Assembly: GCA_019115745.1 (NCBI GenBank)
Contig: DXDA01000007.1
Location: 43,484 to 107,483 of the forward strand
From: Candidatus Alistipes intestinigallinarum
GTDB taxonomy: Bacteria > Bacteroidota > Bacteroidia > Bacteroidales > Rikenellaceae
Direction: 5' to 3'
DNA length: 64,000 nt
Below, in pieces: positions 16,624 through 25,343 of this stretch. The notes under the pieces were generated by a model. It searched no databases and was not told the origin of the DNA. It saw nothing but the letters and a program-made list of their open reading frames with translations. Positions within the stretch are counted from its first letter, which is position 1. Every line of letters starts with the position of its first letter. The translations under genes were made by a program, and so were the position numbers.

Positions 16624-18795
16624 ATGAAAAACAACCCGATCACCCTTCTCCGCCTCCTGATGGTTCCGTTGCTGCTGCTGAGCGCCACGAGTCTCTTCGC
16701 GGCATCGGAGCCCCAAACTCTCCGCAACGACAAACTGCAGATCTCGATCGACCGGGAAGGACGCCTGGTCAGTCTCAAGAATCTGGAGACCGGGCGCGAC
16801 TACGCCGGCAACGACTTCCTCTGGAGACTCTACTACGACACCCGGAAGGCCAAGGAGATCGAGGTTCTTCCGGATCGCCAGACCCCGCACGTCTCTTCCG
16901 ACGGCAAGACGATCACGCTCACCTATGACGAACTGAAGGCCACGGATTTCAGCACCCGGGAGGAGGTGACGCTCCACATGCGGCTCCGTCTCGACCTCAC
17001 GCTCGAAGGGGATCTCATCCGCTGCGCCTCGACGATCGAGAACAACGAACCTCACACGATCGTCCGCGAATTCCACTACCCGCTCGTCGGGAACATGCCG
17101 CTCCCGGAGGGCCACAAGCTGCTGCTCACCCACACCGGCGGACAGCTCTACGACGATCCGAAGGGCATCATCCTGCGCAACAGCAACTCTTCGCCCTACA
17201 AGACGCCGGCACAGAAGTTCCGGCAGATGGACGCCAAATACCCCATGCGGACCGTAACGGGCGGAACCGGAGGCTGCATGGCCTCGAACTGCTTCGCCTA
17301 TGTCGGCGAACGTGAAGGGCTCTACTTCGGAAGCCACGATCCGCTGTTCCAGGACACGGGGCACGGACTGCGCCTCTATCCCGACGGGGAGGGGAGCTTC
17401 ACCCGGCTGGAGTCGGGATTCTACAAATACCCCCACTGCTTTGCGGGCGAACGCTGGAGTTGCGACGCCAACGTCATCGCCCCCTACACGGGCACGTGGC
17501 ACCAGACCTCGAAACTCTACCGCCGCTGGGCCGACACCTGGTGGGATCACCGCGACGCCCCCCTGTGGGTGAAGAAGATGCGAAGCTGGCAGCGCATCAT
17601 CTTCCGCCATCAGTACGGGGAGCTGCTCTTCAAGTACACCGATCTGCCCGGGCGCATCAAGCGCGTCGGGGAAAGTGTCGGGGCCGATGCCGCCTTCACC
17701 TTCGGGTGGTGGGAGACGGGCATGGACCACGGCAATCCCCACTACAACGCCGATCCGGCCCAGGGAGGTGACGAGGGGTGGCGGAAGGCCATCGCCGAAT
17801 TCAAGAAGGGCGGCGGAAAGGTGCTCCTCTACTTCAACGGCAAGCTGATCGACCGCGAGAGCGAATTCTACAAAAGCGGCGTCGGCAAGGAGATCTGCTA
17901 CCGGGACAACACAGGTGCGGAGTTTACCGAGCAGTACCGCTTCACCGGGCAGGGGACCTTCCTCGGCGACTACAACGCCCGGACGTTCGTCATCGCAGAC
18001 ACCCGGTCTGAAATCTGGCGCAAGATGCTCCTCGAATGGGCCGACCGCGCCCGCGAATACGGAGCCAACAGCGTCTTCTACGACCAGCTCGGATACGGCG
18101 AACGGGCTTCGAACTGGGATCTCAGCCGTGAATTCCCCGTCCCGAACGTCCACGTCATCGCCGACAAGGCCGAAGTGCTGAAGATGATCCGCGACCGCAA
18201 CGTCAGCTTCGATCCGGAGTTCGCCCTCGGAACCGAATGGCTCACCGACGTAACCGCCCAATACTGCGACTACATCCACATCTACCAGGTAACGGCCGGA
18301 AAGTACAGTTTCATCGACTGGTTCCGCTACACCTTCCCCGAGATCATCATCTCCGACCGCGAGATCCGCGACGACACGGACATCGAACGCCGGGTGAACA
18401 ATACGCTGCTCAAGGGGCTGCGCAACGACATCGAGATCTACCGCTGCCGTGACCTGATCGACAAAACCCCGCATTACCAGGCCTATCTGGCACAGGCAAA
18501 CGCCATCAAGAAGCGGTACGAGGATCTGCTGCTGGTCGGCAGATACCGCGACGTGGAGGGTTTCACGCTCTCCGCGCAGGGCATCGAGGCGCGGGCCTAC
18601 ACGAACGGCGACGGCATGGCCATCGTGGCGACCCGAACCGAAGCGGGAGAGCCCGTGAGCAGCGGGATCGAGGTGCCGGGATACCGGTTCGTCGAATCCG
18701 CAACGCTGGGCAAGGCCCGCGTATCGTCCGACGGCGGAGAGGTTACCCTCGGGCAATACGATTTGGCCGTTCTGATTTACAAAAAGGAAAAATGA
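16624..18795 (+). CDS. Secreted DUF6259 glycosidase-like protein
   Basis: The 723-residue protein has a signal peptide (MVPLLLLSATSLFAAS) and no lipobox, so it is probably periplasmic. An N-terminal beta-sandwich region (LQISIDREGRLVSLKNLETG) resembles the supersandwich of clan GH-D and related enzymes. The second half looks like a barrel, with FGWWETGMDHGNP, KVLLYFNGKLID, ANSVFYDQLGYGE and DRNVSFDPEFALGTEWL. The last two place Asp and Glu at strand ends where catalytic acids would sit. This pattern matches DUF6259, a family found in polysaccharide loci with little biochemical characterisation. The stop overlaps the next start by four bases (ATGA), which suggests translational coupling. Confidence 0.75.
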   Translation: MKNNPITLLRLLMVPLLLLSATSLFAASEPQTLRNDKLQISIDREGRLVSLKNLETGRDYAGNDFLWRLYYDTRKAKEIEVLPDRQTPHVSSDGKTITLTYDELKATDFSTREEVTLHMRLRLDLTLEGDLIRCASTIENNEPHTIVREFHYPLVGNMPLPEGHKLLLTHTGGQLYDDPKGIILRNSNSSPYKTPAQKFRQMDAKYPMRTVTGGTGGCMASNCFAYVGEREGLYFGSHDPLFQDTGHGLRLYPDGEGSFTRLESGFYKYPHCFAGERWSCDANVIAPYTGTWHQTSKLYRRWADTWWDHRDAPLWVKKMRSWQRIIFRHQYGELLFKYTDLPGRIKRVGESVGADAAFTFGWWETGMDHGNPHYNADPAQGGDEGWRKAIAEFKKGGGKVLLYFNGKLIDRESEFYKSGVGKEICYRDNTGAEFTEQYRFTGQGTFLGDYNARTFVIADTRSEIWRKMLLEWADRAREYGANSVFYDQLGYGERASNWDLSREFPVPNVHVIADKAEVLKMIRDRNVSFDPEFALGTEWLTDVTAQYCDYIHIYQVTAGKYSFIDWFRYTFPEIIISDREIRDDTDIERRVNNTLLKGLRNDIEIYRCRDLIDKTPHYQAYLAQANAIKKRYEDLLLVGRYRDVEGFTLSAQGIEARAYTNGDGMAIVATRTEAGEPVSSGIEVPGYRFVESATLGKARVSSDGGEVTLGQYDLAVLIYKKEK

Positions 18796-19745
18796 AGACT
18801 CTGACCCCCGACACGGCCTCCGCATCTCTTGCGGAGGCTGCAGGATCGGAGGAGTATCCGATTCTGCGAATAAGCAACCGGGCCGTTTCGGCCGTGGTAT
18901 GTCCGCCCGACGCCGCAAACGGATACTACCGCTCCACCCGGTTCGACTGGAGCGGAGTCGTGCGCGACCTCCGCTGCCGGGGACACCGCTATGTCGCCCC
19001 CTGGCAGACACGGCACGACCCGCTGCGGCACGACGGGCTGACCGGACCCGTGGATGAATTCACCCCGGTCGGCTACGAACGGGCCCGCCCGGGCGAGGAG
19101 TTCCTGAAGATCGGAGTCGGCACCCTGCGCCGGTTCTCGGAGGACCCCTACGACCGCTTCCGGCTCCACGAGATCGTCAATCCCGGAATTCGGGAGACGA
19201 TCACCGCACGAGACCGGGTCGAATTCCGCCACCGGCTCCTGAGCGACGAGTACGGATACGACTACCGCAAGACGCTGCGTCTGACCCCGGAACCCGGTCT
19301 ACGGATCGAATATGCCCTGAAGAACCTCGGGCCCGCAATTCTCTCCGGATACGTCTACAACCACAACTTCTTCACCCTCGACCGGATGACGACAGGCCCC
19401 GAGACGGAGATCCGCTTTCCGTTCCGTCCCTCGGGAACGTGGCGCGAGGCGTACGACTGTGTGGAGCTCACCCGGGACGGGATCCGTTTCAACCGGGAGC
19501 TCCGGCGCGGAGAGGTGGTCTTCATGGGCGATCTCTACAGTCCGGACCCCGCAACCCGAAGATACGAATTCTCGATCCGCAACCTCCGCACCGGGGCCGG
19601 AATCCGCACATCGGGCAGCGGAGAGCTCTCGCACATGGTCTTCTGGGCCCATGCGAACGTCGCCTGCCTCGAACCCTACACGTCATTCCAGGTATTTCCC
19701 GGAGAGACCGGAGTCTGGCAGATCAATTACGAGCTGTTGGATTGA
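18792..19745 (+). CDS. Galactose-mutarotase-like (aldose epimerase fold) protein
   Basis: The 317-residue protein has no signal peptide, so it should be cytoplasmic. Its pattern of beta strands and the motifs YALKNLGPAILSGYVYNHNFF and YTSFQVFPGETGVWQINYEL fit the galactose mutarotase/aldose 1-epimerase fold, in which a His such as NHNFF and a Glu near the end act in ring opening. Similarity is weak and it could be a DUF4432- or DUF5107-like relative. The ATG overlaps the TGA of the DUF6259 gene, so the two are coupled. It probably interconverts anomers of the sugar released by this locus. Confidence 0.6.
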   Translation: MKTLTPDTASASLAEAAGSEEYPILRISNRAVSAVVCPPDAANGYYRSTRFDWSGVVRDLRCRGHRYVAPWQTRHDPLRHDGLTGPVDEFTPVGYERARPGEEFLKIGVGTLRRFSEDPYDRFRLHEIVNPGIRETITARDRVEFRHRLLSDEYGYDYRKTLRLTPEPGLRIEYALKNLGPAILSGYVYNHNFFTLDRMTTGPETEIRFPFRPSGTWREAYDCVELTRDGIRFNRELRRGEVVFMGDLYSPDPATRRYEFSIRNLRTGAGIRTSGSGELSHMVFWAHANVACLEPYTSFQVFPGETGVWQINYELLD

Positions 19746-19759
19746 CCCCATCCCCCACC

Positions 19760-19806
19760 AAAAGAGATCCCCCGATGCAGGAAACTGCACCGGGGCGATC
19801 TCTTTT
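19760..19806. terminator. Bidirectional terminator between convergent operons
   Basis: AAAAGAGATC at the left pairs with GATCTCTTTT at the right, with a further internal stem (CCCG/CGGG, TGCAG/CTGCA) and a GAAA loop. A-run and T-run flanks allow it to work in both directions between the stops at 19745 and 19819. Confidence 0.85.
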
Positions 19807-19818
19807 CAGCGATATGTC

Positions 19819-20757
19819 CTAACAACTCCCGGAAGCCGCGGCCGTTGCCGGCAGATCCAGCCCGGCCAGCAGTCCGTAGAACGCAGCCTCACCGATATGC
19901 GCCGCAGGCGCCACCCGACGCAGGCACGCGACGTCCCGCAGTCCCTCGACGAGCGTCGGCTCCAGCAGTGCGGACGAACGCGAAATCTGGCCGCCCAACA
20001 GCAGGCATTCGATCCGCAGTTCGGAGAGCACGCCGCCGATCGCATCGGCCAGGATCCGCCCCGCCTCGGCGAAGGTCTCCCGGGCTGCCGAATCCCCGGC
20101 AAAGGCCATCCGGGCCAGATCGGCCACCGTAAGATTCGGATCCGACTGCCCCGTCAGACCGGCATGGATCCGCAGAAAGCCCCGTTTCGAGACCCAGTCC
20201 TCCAAGATGCCGTCCCGGCAGGGGCGTTTGAAGATCGAGATGCGCGGAGAGCCCATCGGCGAATACTGCACCTCACGGTCGAGGCAGCAGGCGAAGCCCA
20301 ACCCGGTTCCGAGTGCCACGATGGCGGCATTCCCGAACGTCCGGGCATTGCCGCGCGTCATCTCGCCCAGCATGGCCGCATTGACATCGTGCATGAAGCG
20401 GATCGGCATGTCGGGGCCCGTTTCGGGGAGTCCGTGCAGCACCTCGGCAAGCGAAAAGCCGTAAACGCTCCGGAACTTGTGCTCCATGAGGGGAACGCCC
20501 CGGGTAAAGTCGAACGGCCCCGGGAAGGCGATCCCGATCCCGCTCAACACGAGCCCGTGCGCCGAAGCGAAGGCGGCGCCCCGAGCCACCGAAGCGGTCA
20601 GGGCACCGACAATCTCTTCCCGCGTACCGTCCGAAGGCATCGGGCAGGAGAACTCCGAGGCGGGAATCAACTCCCCGGTGGCATCCGCCACCACGGCCTT
20701 GAGGAACGTCCCGCCGACGTCGAACAGCAGACGGCAGTTATTCGCGGTCGAATCCAT
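19819..20757 (-). CDS. ROK-family sugar kinase lacking the zinc motif
   Basis: The 312-residue cytoplasmic protein shows the ROK/actin-like ATPase motifs: phosphate 1 loop FDVGGTFLK, GIAFPGPFD, the catalytic Asp in HDVNAAMLGE and the phosphate 2 loop GTGLGFACC. ROK kinases phosphorylate hexoses or N-acetylhexosamines. The usual GH..CxCGxxGCxE zinc site is replaced by a region with one Cys (KRPCRDGILEDWVS), so this is a non-canonical ROK and its substrate is unclear. The frame opens earlier at 20796, but the ATG at 20757 begins the conserved sequence. It overlaps the upstream fusion gene by 20 bases and is the last gene of the leftward operon. Confidence 0.85.
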   Translation of the reverse strand: MDSTANNCRLLFDVGGTFLKAVVADATGELIPASEFSCPMPSDGTREEIVGALTASVARGAAFASAHGLVLSGIGIAFPGPFDFTRGVPLMEHKFRSVYGFSLAEVLHGLPETGPDMPIRFMHDVNAAMLGEMTRGNARTFGNAAIVALGTGLGFACCLDREVQYSPMGSPRISIFKRPCRDGILEDWVSKRGFLRIHAGLTGQSDPNLTVADLARMAFAGDSAARETFAEAGRILADAIGGVLSELRIECLLLGGQISRSSALLEPTLVEGLRDVACLRRVAPAAHIGEAAFYGLLAGLDLPATAAASGSC

Positions 20758-22597
20758 CCTTGAGCATCGTCTTGTGGACACAGATCGGTTCCGCACGCAG
20801 ATTCTCGATCACGTAGCGGCCCATGTCGGCCGGAACCACCACCATATCCATGTATTCGGCATCGAAATAGCGCTCGGGATGGTCGATGGAACGAATCCGG
20901 ATGTGCTCGCCGTCAACGAGCGTCAGCACATGGAAGCGTCCGCAGGTGTCATCCTCGATCTGCTTCTCGAACTCCAGACGGCGAAGCGTGAAGTAGAGCA
21001 GATCGTGCTCGCCGACGATGTATTCGGCCCAGCCGTCCCCGCCGCGGACCTGACGCGGCTGCTGGACGATGTTCTGACGCACCCAGCTCGTACGGCGCTC
21101 ACGGGCCAGATTCCGTTCGCCGTGCCACGTATGGATCGGACGCGGTTTGCCGTCGAAGTCCGGACGCAGGTAGTCGTAGAGTTTGTAGGTATAGGAGCCG
21201 ATCGTGAGGCTGCCGATCTCCAGAACCACCTGGTTGCGACCCGACGAGTGGACCGTTCCCGCGGGGATCATCACCTGAAGACCCGGCTTCGAATCCTCGT
21301 AGCTCACGTACTTCAAGTAATCCACCGGCTTGTACTCCTTGTCGGCCAGTTTGATGTCGCGGATGAAGGCGTCGATGTCGGCATCGTCGCGGAATCCGAT
21401 GAAGGTCTTGGCATGGTGTCCCGCCACGACCACGTAGTAGCTCTCGTCCTGGCGCCCCAACTCATCGTAGTTGTCGTGGTTGTACTGCGCTCCGGAGTGG
21501 ACCTGGATCGACATGTTGCCCGTGCTGTGGTACGAGTCGTCGTAGTTGAAGCGGATCGGGAAGTAACCGCCGAACTTCTCGACACAGCGGGCGCCCATGA
21601 TCGCCTCACCCTCCCGCTGCACGAAGGAGAAGAACGGGAACTCCAGTTGCTCGGCCCCGGCCTCGACCACGATGCTCACCTCCATGGGGATCAGATCGAA
21701 GACCCAGGCGCAGTTGCGCATCGTATCGGGCAGGTTGCGCAGTTTCTTGACGTAGGTGCCGCCCCAGACGCCCTCCAGATAGACGGGCTTGCAGCGGAAC
21801 GGATAGGTGGCCAGGGCTGCCAGAATCTGCTCCAGCGCCTTGCGGGGAATCAACTGGAGGTGGTCCGGGCGGTCCGAAGCGACGTAATAGTCGAGCAGGC
21901 CCTCCCGCAGCAGCTCGCCGCGCAGATGCACCGCCATCTCGAAATCGGCGTAATAGCAGCGGCGGATCACCTGATTGGCCGGTTGTGCGGTCCGGTCGCC
22001 CAGGTTGGCATACTGACCCCGGCGGATGCGGAGAATTGACTCCTTGGGCGTCACGTCGAAGTAGCACCGCACATCGTAGAGATCCCGCATCCGCGGCATC
22101 AGACAGCCGCTGCCGTAGACGACAATCACACGGCGTGCGCCATCCGAAGGACGGAGCGCAGCGATCCGCAGGCGGAAATCCTCCGCATTGGTCTCATCCA
22201 GCAGCGCCTCGTAGCCGCCCCGGAAAATACGTCCGTAGAGCAGCGTCGGGTCCTTCTCCCGATCCCACTCCAGCAGCGGATCGATCAGATCGCGGATCTC
22301 CTGCTCCGACTTGAAGGCCGCGCGGAAATCGACCGCCTCCAGCCCGATGTTCCGGAGCTTCAACTGCTGCGACAGCAGGTTGATCATCCGCGACCAGTCG
22401 GCCGTGGCGTAACCGTCGAAAGCAACGACGAGATTCCGGCCCGGCGCGGCATCCATGCGTGCGGCAAACTCCGCAGCCAGTGCCGTTGCGGCCTTGAGCG
22501 TTCCGCCGACGACGGACTCGACGGCCTCGGCCGGAAGTTGCGGGCGGTTGACGGCCCGGGGATCGTCGTACGGGAAGGGGTTGTACATGAAACTCAT
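20738..22597 (-). CDS. Fusion of a degenerate uridine-kinase-like domain and a class I phosphomannose isomerase-like domain
   Basis: The 619-residue cytoplasmic protein has two parts. Residues ~50-260 look like a P-loop nucleoside kinase (strand LVVAF, GRIFRGGYEALLDE, VIVVYGSGCLM, CYFDVTPKESILRIRRGQ), but the Walker A loop is replaced by FDGYATADWSRM (60-71), so ATP binding there is doubtful. Residues ~265-619 resemble type I phosphomannose isomerase: QVHS (365-368) and PAGTVH (445-450) stand where the zinc ligands QxHP and PAGxxHA are expected. It probably isomerises an aldose or aldose phosphate. It follows the isomerase-like gene by 23 bases and overlaps the ROK kinase. A second in-frame ATG nine bases in (MYNPFPYDD) is an alternative start. 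Confidence 0.7.
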   Translation of the reverse strand: MSFMYNPFPYDDPRAVNRPQLPAEAVESVVGGTLKAATALAAEFAARMDAAPGRNLVVAFDGYATADWSRMINLLSQQLKLRNIGLEAVDFRAAFKSEQEIRDLIDPLLEWDREKDPTLLYGRIFRGGYEALLDETNAEDFRLRIAALRPSDGARRVIVVYGSGCLMPRMRDLYDVRCYFDVTPKESILRIRRGQYANLGDRTAQPANQVIRRCYYADFEMAVHLRGELLREGLLDYYVASDRPDHLQLIPRKALEQILAALATYPFRCKPVYLEGVWGGTYVKKLRNLPDTMRNCAWVFDLIPMEVSIVVEAGAEQLEFPFFSFVQREGEAIMGARCVEKFGGYFPIRFNYDDSYHSTGNMSIQVHSGAQYNHDNYDELGRQDESYYVVVAGHHAKTFIGFRDDADIDAFIRDIKLADKEYKPVDYLKYVSYEDSKPGLQVMIPAGTVHSSGRNQVVLEIGSLTIGSYTYKLYDYLRPDFDGKPRPIHTWHGERNLARERRTSWVRQNIVQQPRQVRGGDGWAEYIVGEHDLLYFTLRRLEFEKQIEDDTCGRFHVLTLVDGEHIRIRSIDHPERYFDAEYMDMVVVPADMGRYVIENLRAEPICVHKTMLKDGFDRE

Positions 22598-22620
22598 GAC
22601 TGATGGTATTTAAAGGTTAA

Positions 22621-24063
22621 TCAAACAATTGCGTGATATTCGAAGTCCATGATTTCGGCGAGCATCTCCAGTTCGCGCAGATAGTCGCCGTCGACCAGCG
22701 CGAAATGCTGCGTGGTGCCGATCTTCAGGATCTGCTCGAAGAGACGCTCCACGGGAACCACCGGACGGAAAATACTGTGGGAATAGGTCGCCAGGATGTG
22801 ATCCCCTTCGAGCGAGTCGACCAGCGTGGCAACCAGTTTGTAACGGCCGTCGCACTCCACGAGCTGCGCCATGGTCTTGCGTCCCGGCGAGATGCGGTAC
22901 CAGGCGAACGGAGCACCGGCATACTTGTAGCTCGTCTTGGCGAAGCGCACGTCGCGGGCGATAACCACGTTTTGCTGCCAGGCCGGGTCGTTGTGGTCGT
23001 TCGGGCCCGCATGACCGCCCGCAAAGGTGCCGTAGTCGCTCTCGATGTGGAACGGTTCGAGGAAATTGACGTGCTTGCCCGAGATCAGCTTCAGCAGGTA
23101 GGTGATCAGACCCGCGCCGATGTCGGCCTCGGGAACCAGCACCGAGCAGTTCTCGTTGAACCACGGGTGGTAGAATCCGGCCCGCAGCCCCACCAGTTCG
23201 AACATTGCACGGTCGATGTCGTTGAAGACCATCACGTCGATGTCCGAGCGTTCGGCCATCTTCGCCAGTCCGATCGAGGCACGGACCGACGCCTCGAACT
23301 TGTCGCGCGCCACGTCGTCCATCATCCGGTAGCGCGAGGTCAGGGCGTCGCAGTAGTCCTTGAGCTCCGCCGCGCTCACGGCGTCGATCACCTCGCCGTA
23401 GACCGAATAGGGCAGGAAACGGATCTCGGGACCCAGTTTGGTGAAGAGATCGTAGGGGTCGATGTAGGTCGACCACATGGCCTCGTTGTAGTTGGCCAAC
23501 AGTCCCAGGTTCGACTGCCGGAGGATGGCTCGGGCCCGGGCCGCCGAGGCGAAGAGCCGGATCTCGGCGGTCACCTCCTCGCGCGAGCCCATCACCACCC
23601 GGACGTGCCGACGGCCCGTGCGGGGCACCGACCCCGACGCTTCGAGCGAACCCACGAGCGTCCCGGCGCAGAGATAGTCAATGAAGTCGTCCTCGTCGAG
23701 CGTATCCCGGAACGAGACGTGGTCCCGGGCTACATTCACAAAGAGGATCGGCACCTCGGGCATGTCCCGCAGGAAACGGATCCAGGCAAAATCCTCCGAC
23801 CAGGAGAGAAACTCCGCAATCACGAAGTCGACCTTCTCCATGTAGAAGCGATCCATGGCCGCCTGGGCCTCCTCCTTCTCGTAGACGATCCCCGGGAACA
23901 CCACGTCGAGAAAATCCAACGTTCCGAGAATCTTCTCCACGTCGGCGTTCTTGCGTTCGGCATACGTCCCGCGTTTCAATCCTTCGCCCAGCATCTTGAA
24001 GCGGGGCGACGCGATCAGCAGCAATCCTGCCTTCGCTTTTCTGGTTTTCAGGTTACTGTTCAT
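22621..24063 (-). CDS. L-fucose/L-arabinose isomerase-fold protein
   Basis: The 480-residue soluble protein begins KAGLLLIASPRFKMLGEG, the nucleotide-like N-terminal domain of the fucose/arabinose isomerase family, and continues with VDFVIAEFLSW and PEVPILFVN. Later it has FHIESDYGTFAGGHAGPND, resembling the substrate-loop and metal-binding regions of the family. These enzymes convert aldoses to ketoses with Mn2+. The sequence is distant from AraA and FucI proper, so neither symbol is used. Its start overlaps the MFS transporter stop by 11 bases, which ties it to uptake. It likely acts on the monosaccharide delivered by that transporter. Confidence 0.7.
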   Translation of the reverse strand: MNSNLKTRKAKAGLLLIASPRFKMLGEGLKRGTYAERKNADVEKILGTLDFLDVVFPGIVYEKEEAQAAMDRFYMEKVDFVIAEFLSWSEDFAWIRFLRDMPEVPILFVNVARDHVSFRDTLDEDDFIDYLCAGTLVGSLEASGSVPRTGRRHVRVVMGSREEVTAEIRLFASAARARAILRQSNLGLLANYNEAMWSTYIDPYDLFTKLGPEIRFLPYSVYGEVIDAVSAAELKDYCDALTSRYRMMDDVARDKFEASVRASIGLAKMAERSDIDVMVFNDIDRAMFELVGLRAGFYHPWFNENCSVLVPEADIGAGLITYLLKLISGKHVNFLEPFHIESDYGTFAGGHAGPNDHNDPAWQQNVVIARDVRFAKTSYKYAGAPFAWYRISPGRKTMAQLVECDGRYKLVATLVDSLEGDHILATYSHSIFRPVVPVERLFEQILKIGTTQHFALVDGDYLRELEMLAEIMDFEYHAIV

Positions 24064-25324
24064 GTTCTATTTTGTTGTAGTCTTTCAGATAGAAAAGTTT
24101 GGCGCCCAGCACCATGACCGCTCCGCACACGAGCCAGACAACGGCCAGCATCGAGATGCCGAACGACAGCCCGGCAGCCTGCTTCACGGCTCCCAGCACC
24201 ACGGGAGCCAGAGCCCCGATTCCGAATCCGACCATCATCATCAGGCTCGAAGCCGACGAGTGATAGCGCGGCGGGATGACGTCGTAAAGCACCGTATAGG
24301 TATTGGCGTCGAAGAAGGCCCGGGCGAACCCGAATCCGGCGAACCCGACGTAAATCACCCACAGCGTCGCCGAGTTGCCCATCAGCAGGATGAACGGCAC
24401 GGCTGCCAGGAGTCCGAAACCCTGCATGGCCATTCGCCAGGCGGGATGCAGCCGTCCGAGTTTGTCCGAAAGACGCCCGGCCAGCAGAACCCCGAAGAAG
24501 GCAAACAGGTGGGTGTAGAACATCGAGTGGAATCCGGCCCCCGAGAGGTCCATGTCGAAGCGCTCGAAGAGGTAGGTGGGCATCCAGGTCAGGTAACCCG
24601 TCAGCACGAAGATCAGACCCGCGAAGCAGACGGTAAGGATCAGGGCCGTCGGGGTGGTGAATACCATCCGGAAGCCCTCCAGGAGTTTCGGCTTGGGGGC
24701 CGAGGGGTCCGCAGCCGCCGCCTTCGACGGCTCCTCCCGCTTGTCCTTCAGGCGCACGGCCATCACGATGCCGTGGATGACACCGATGGCGCCGAACACG
24801 TAGAAGGCGCTGCGCCAGCCCCATTGCTGGCCGATATATCCGGCGGCGTAACCGCTGATGATGATCCCGATATAGTAGGCCGTCTGGTGGACCGACATGG
24901 CGAAGGCCCGGGTCCGGTCGTGATACTGCGCCAGCAGCGAGTAGTTCGCCGGGCCGAAGAAGGCCTCACCCCCGCCCGTCGCAATACTCCGCATCAGCAC
25001 GAGCATCAGGAAGCCGTTGCAGAGTCCCGTGAACATCGTGGCGACGCTCCAGAAGAGGATGCTGCCCGTCACGATCCATTTCCGGCTGAAACGGTCGCCC
25101 ACCAGCCCGCCGATCGGGACCAGCACGGCGTAGAACAGATTGAAGATCGTGGCAATGGAGCCGATCGCCACATCGCTCAGCCCCAGGTCCTCGCGGATGA
25201 GCGGAAGCACCACGTTGAAGACCTGACGGTCGGCCTGGTTGAGCAGGTAGGCCACCCACAGCAAAGCCAGGACTTCCCATTTGTAATTCGAGCGTTTTTT
25301 ACGCCCGTCACACGCAGTCGTCAT
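24053..25324 (-). CDS. MFS sugar/organic-anion transporter
   Basis: The 423-residue inner-membrane protein has about 12 hydrophobic segments, the MFS signature GDRFSRKW between helices 2 and 3, a second copy GRLSDKLGR in the C-terminal half, and a charged central loop (about KDKREEPSKAAA). It resembles the anion:cation symporter and spinster-like groups. It probably moves a mono- or oligosaccharide released by the surface and periplasmic enzymes of the locus into the cytoplasm, where the isomerase, fusion and ROK proteins act. It lies 19 bases after the glycosidase gene stop and overlaps the isomerase gene. Confidence 0.88.
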   Translation of the reverse strand: MTTACDGRKKRSNYKWEVLALLWVAYLLNQADRQVFNVVLPLIREDLGLSDVAIGSIATIFNLFYAVLVPIGGLVGDRFSRKWIVTGSILFWSVATMFTGLCNGFLMLVLMRSIATGGGEAFFGPANYSLLAQYHDRTRAFAMSVHQTAYYIGIIISGYAAGYIGQQWGWRSAFYVFGAIGVIHGIVMAVRLKDKREEPSKAAAADPSAPKPKLLEGFRMVFTTPTALILTVCFAGLIFVLTGYLTWMPTYLFERFDMDLSGAGFHSMFYTHLFAFFGVLLAGRLSDKLGRLHPAWRMAMQGFGLLAAVPFILLMGNSATLWVIYVGFAGFGFARAFFDANTYTVLYDVIPPRYHSSASSLMMMVGFGIGALAPVVLGAVKQAAGLSFGISMLAVVWLVCGAVMVLGAKLFYLKDYNKIEHEQ

Positions 25325-25343
25325 CGTCTATCGGCAAATTGAA

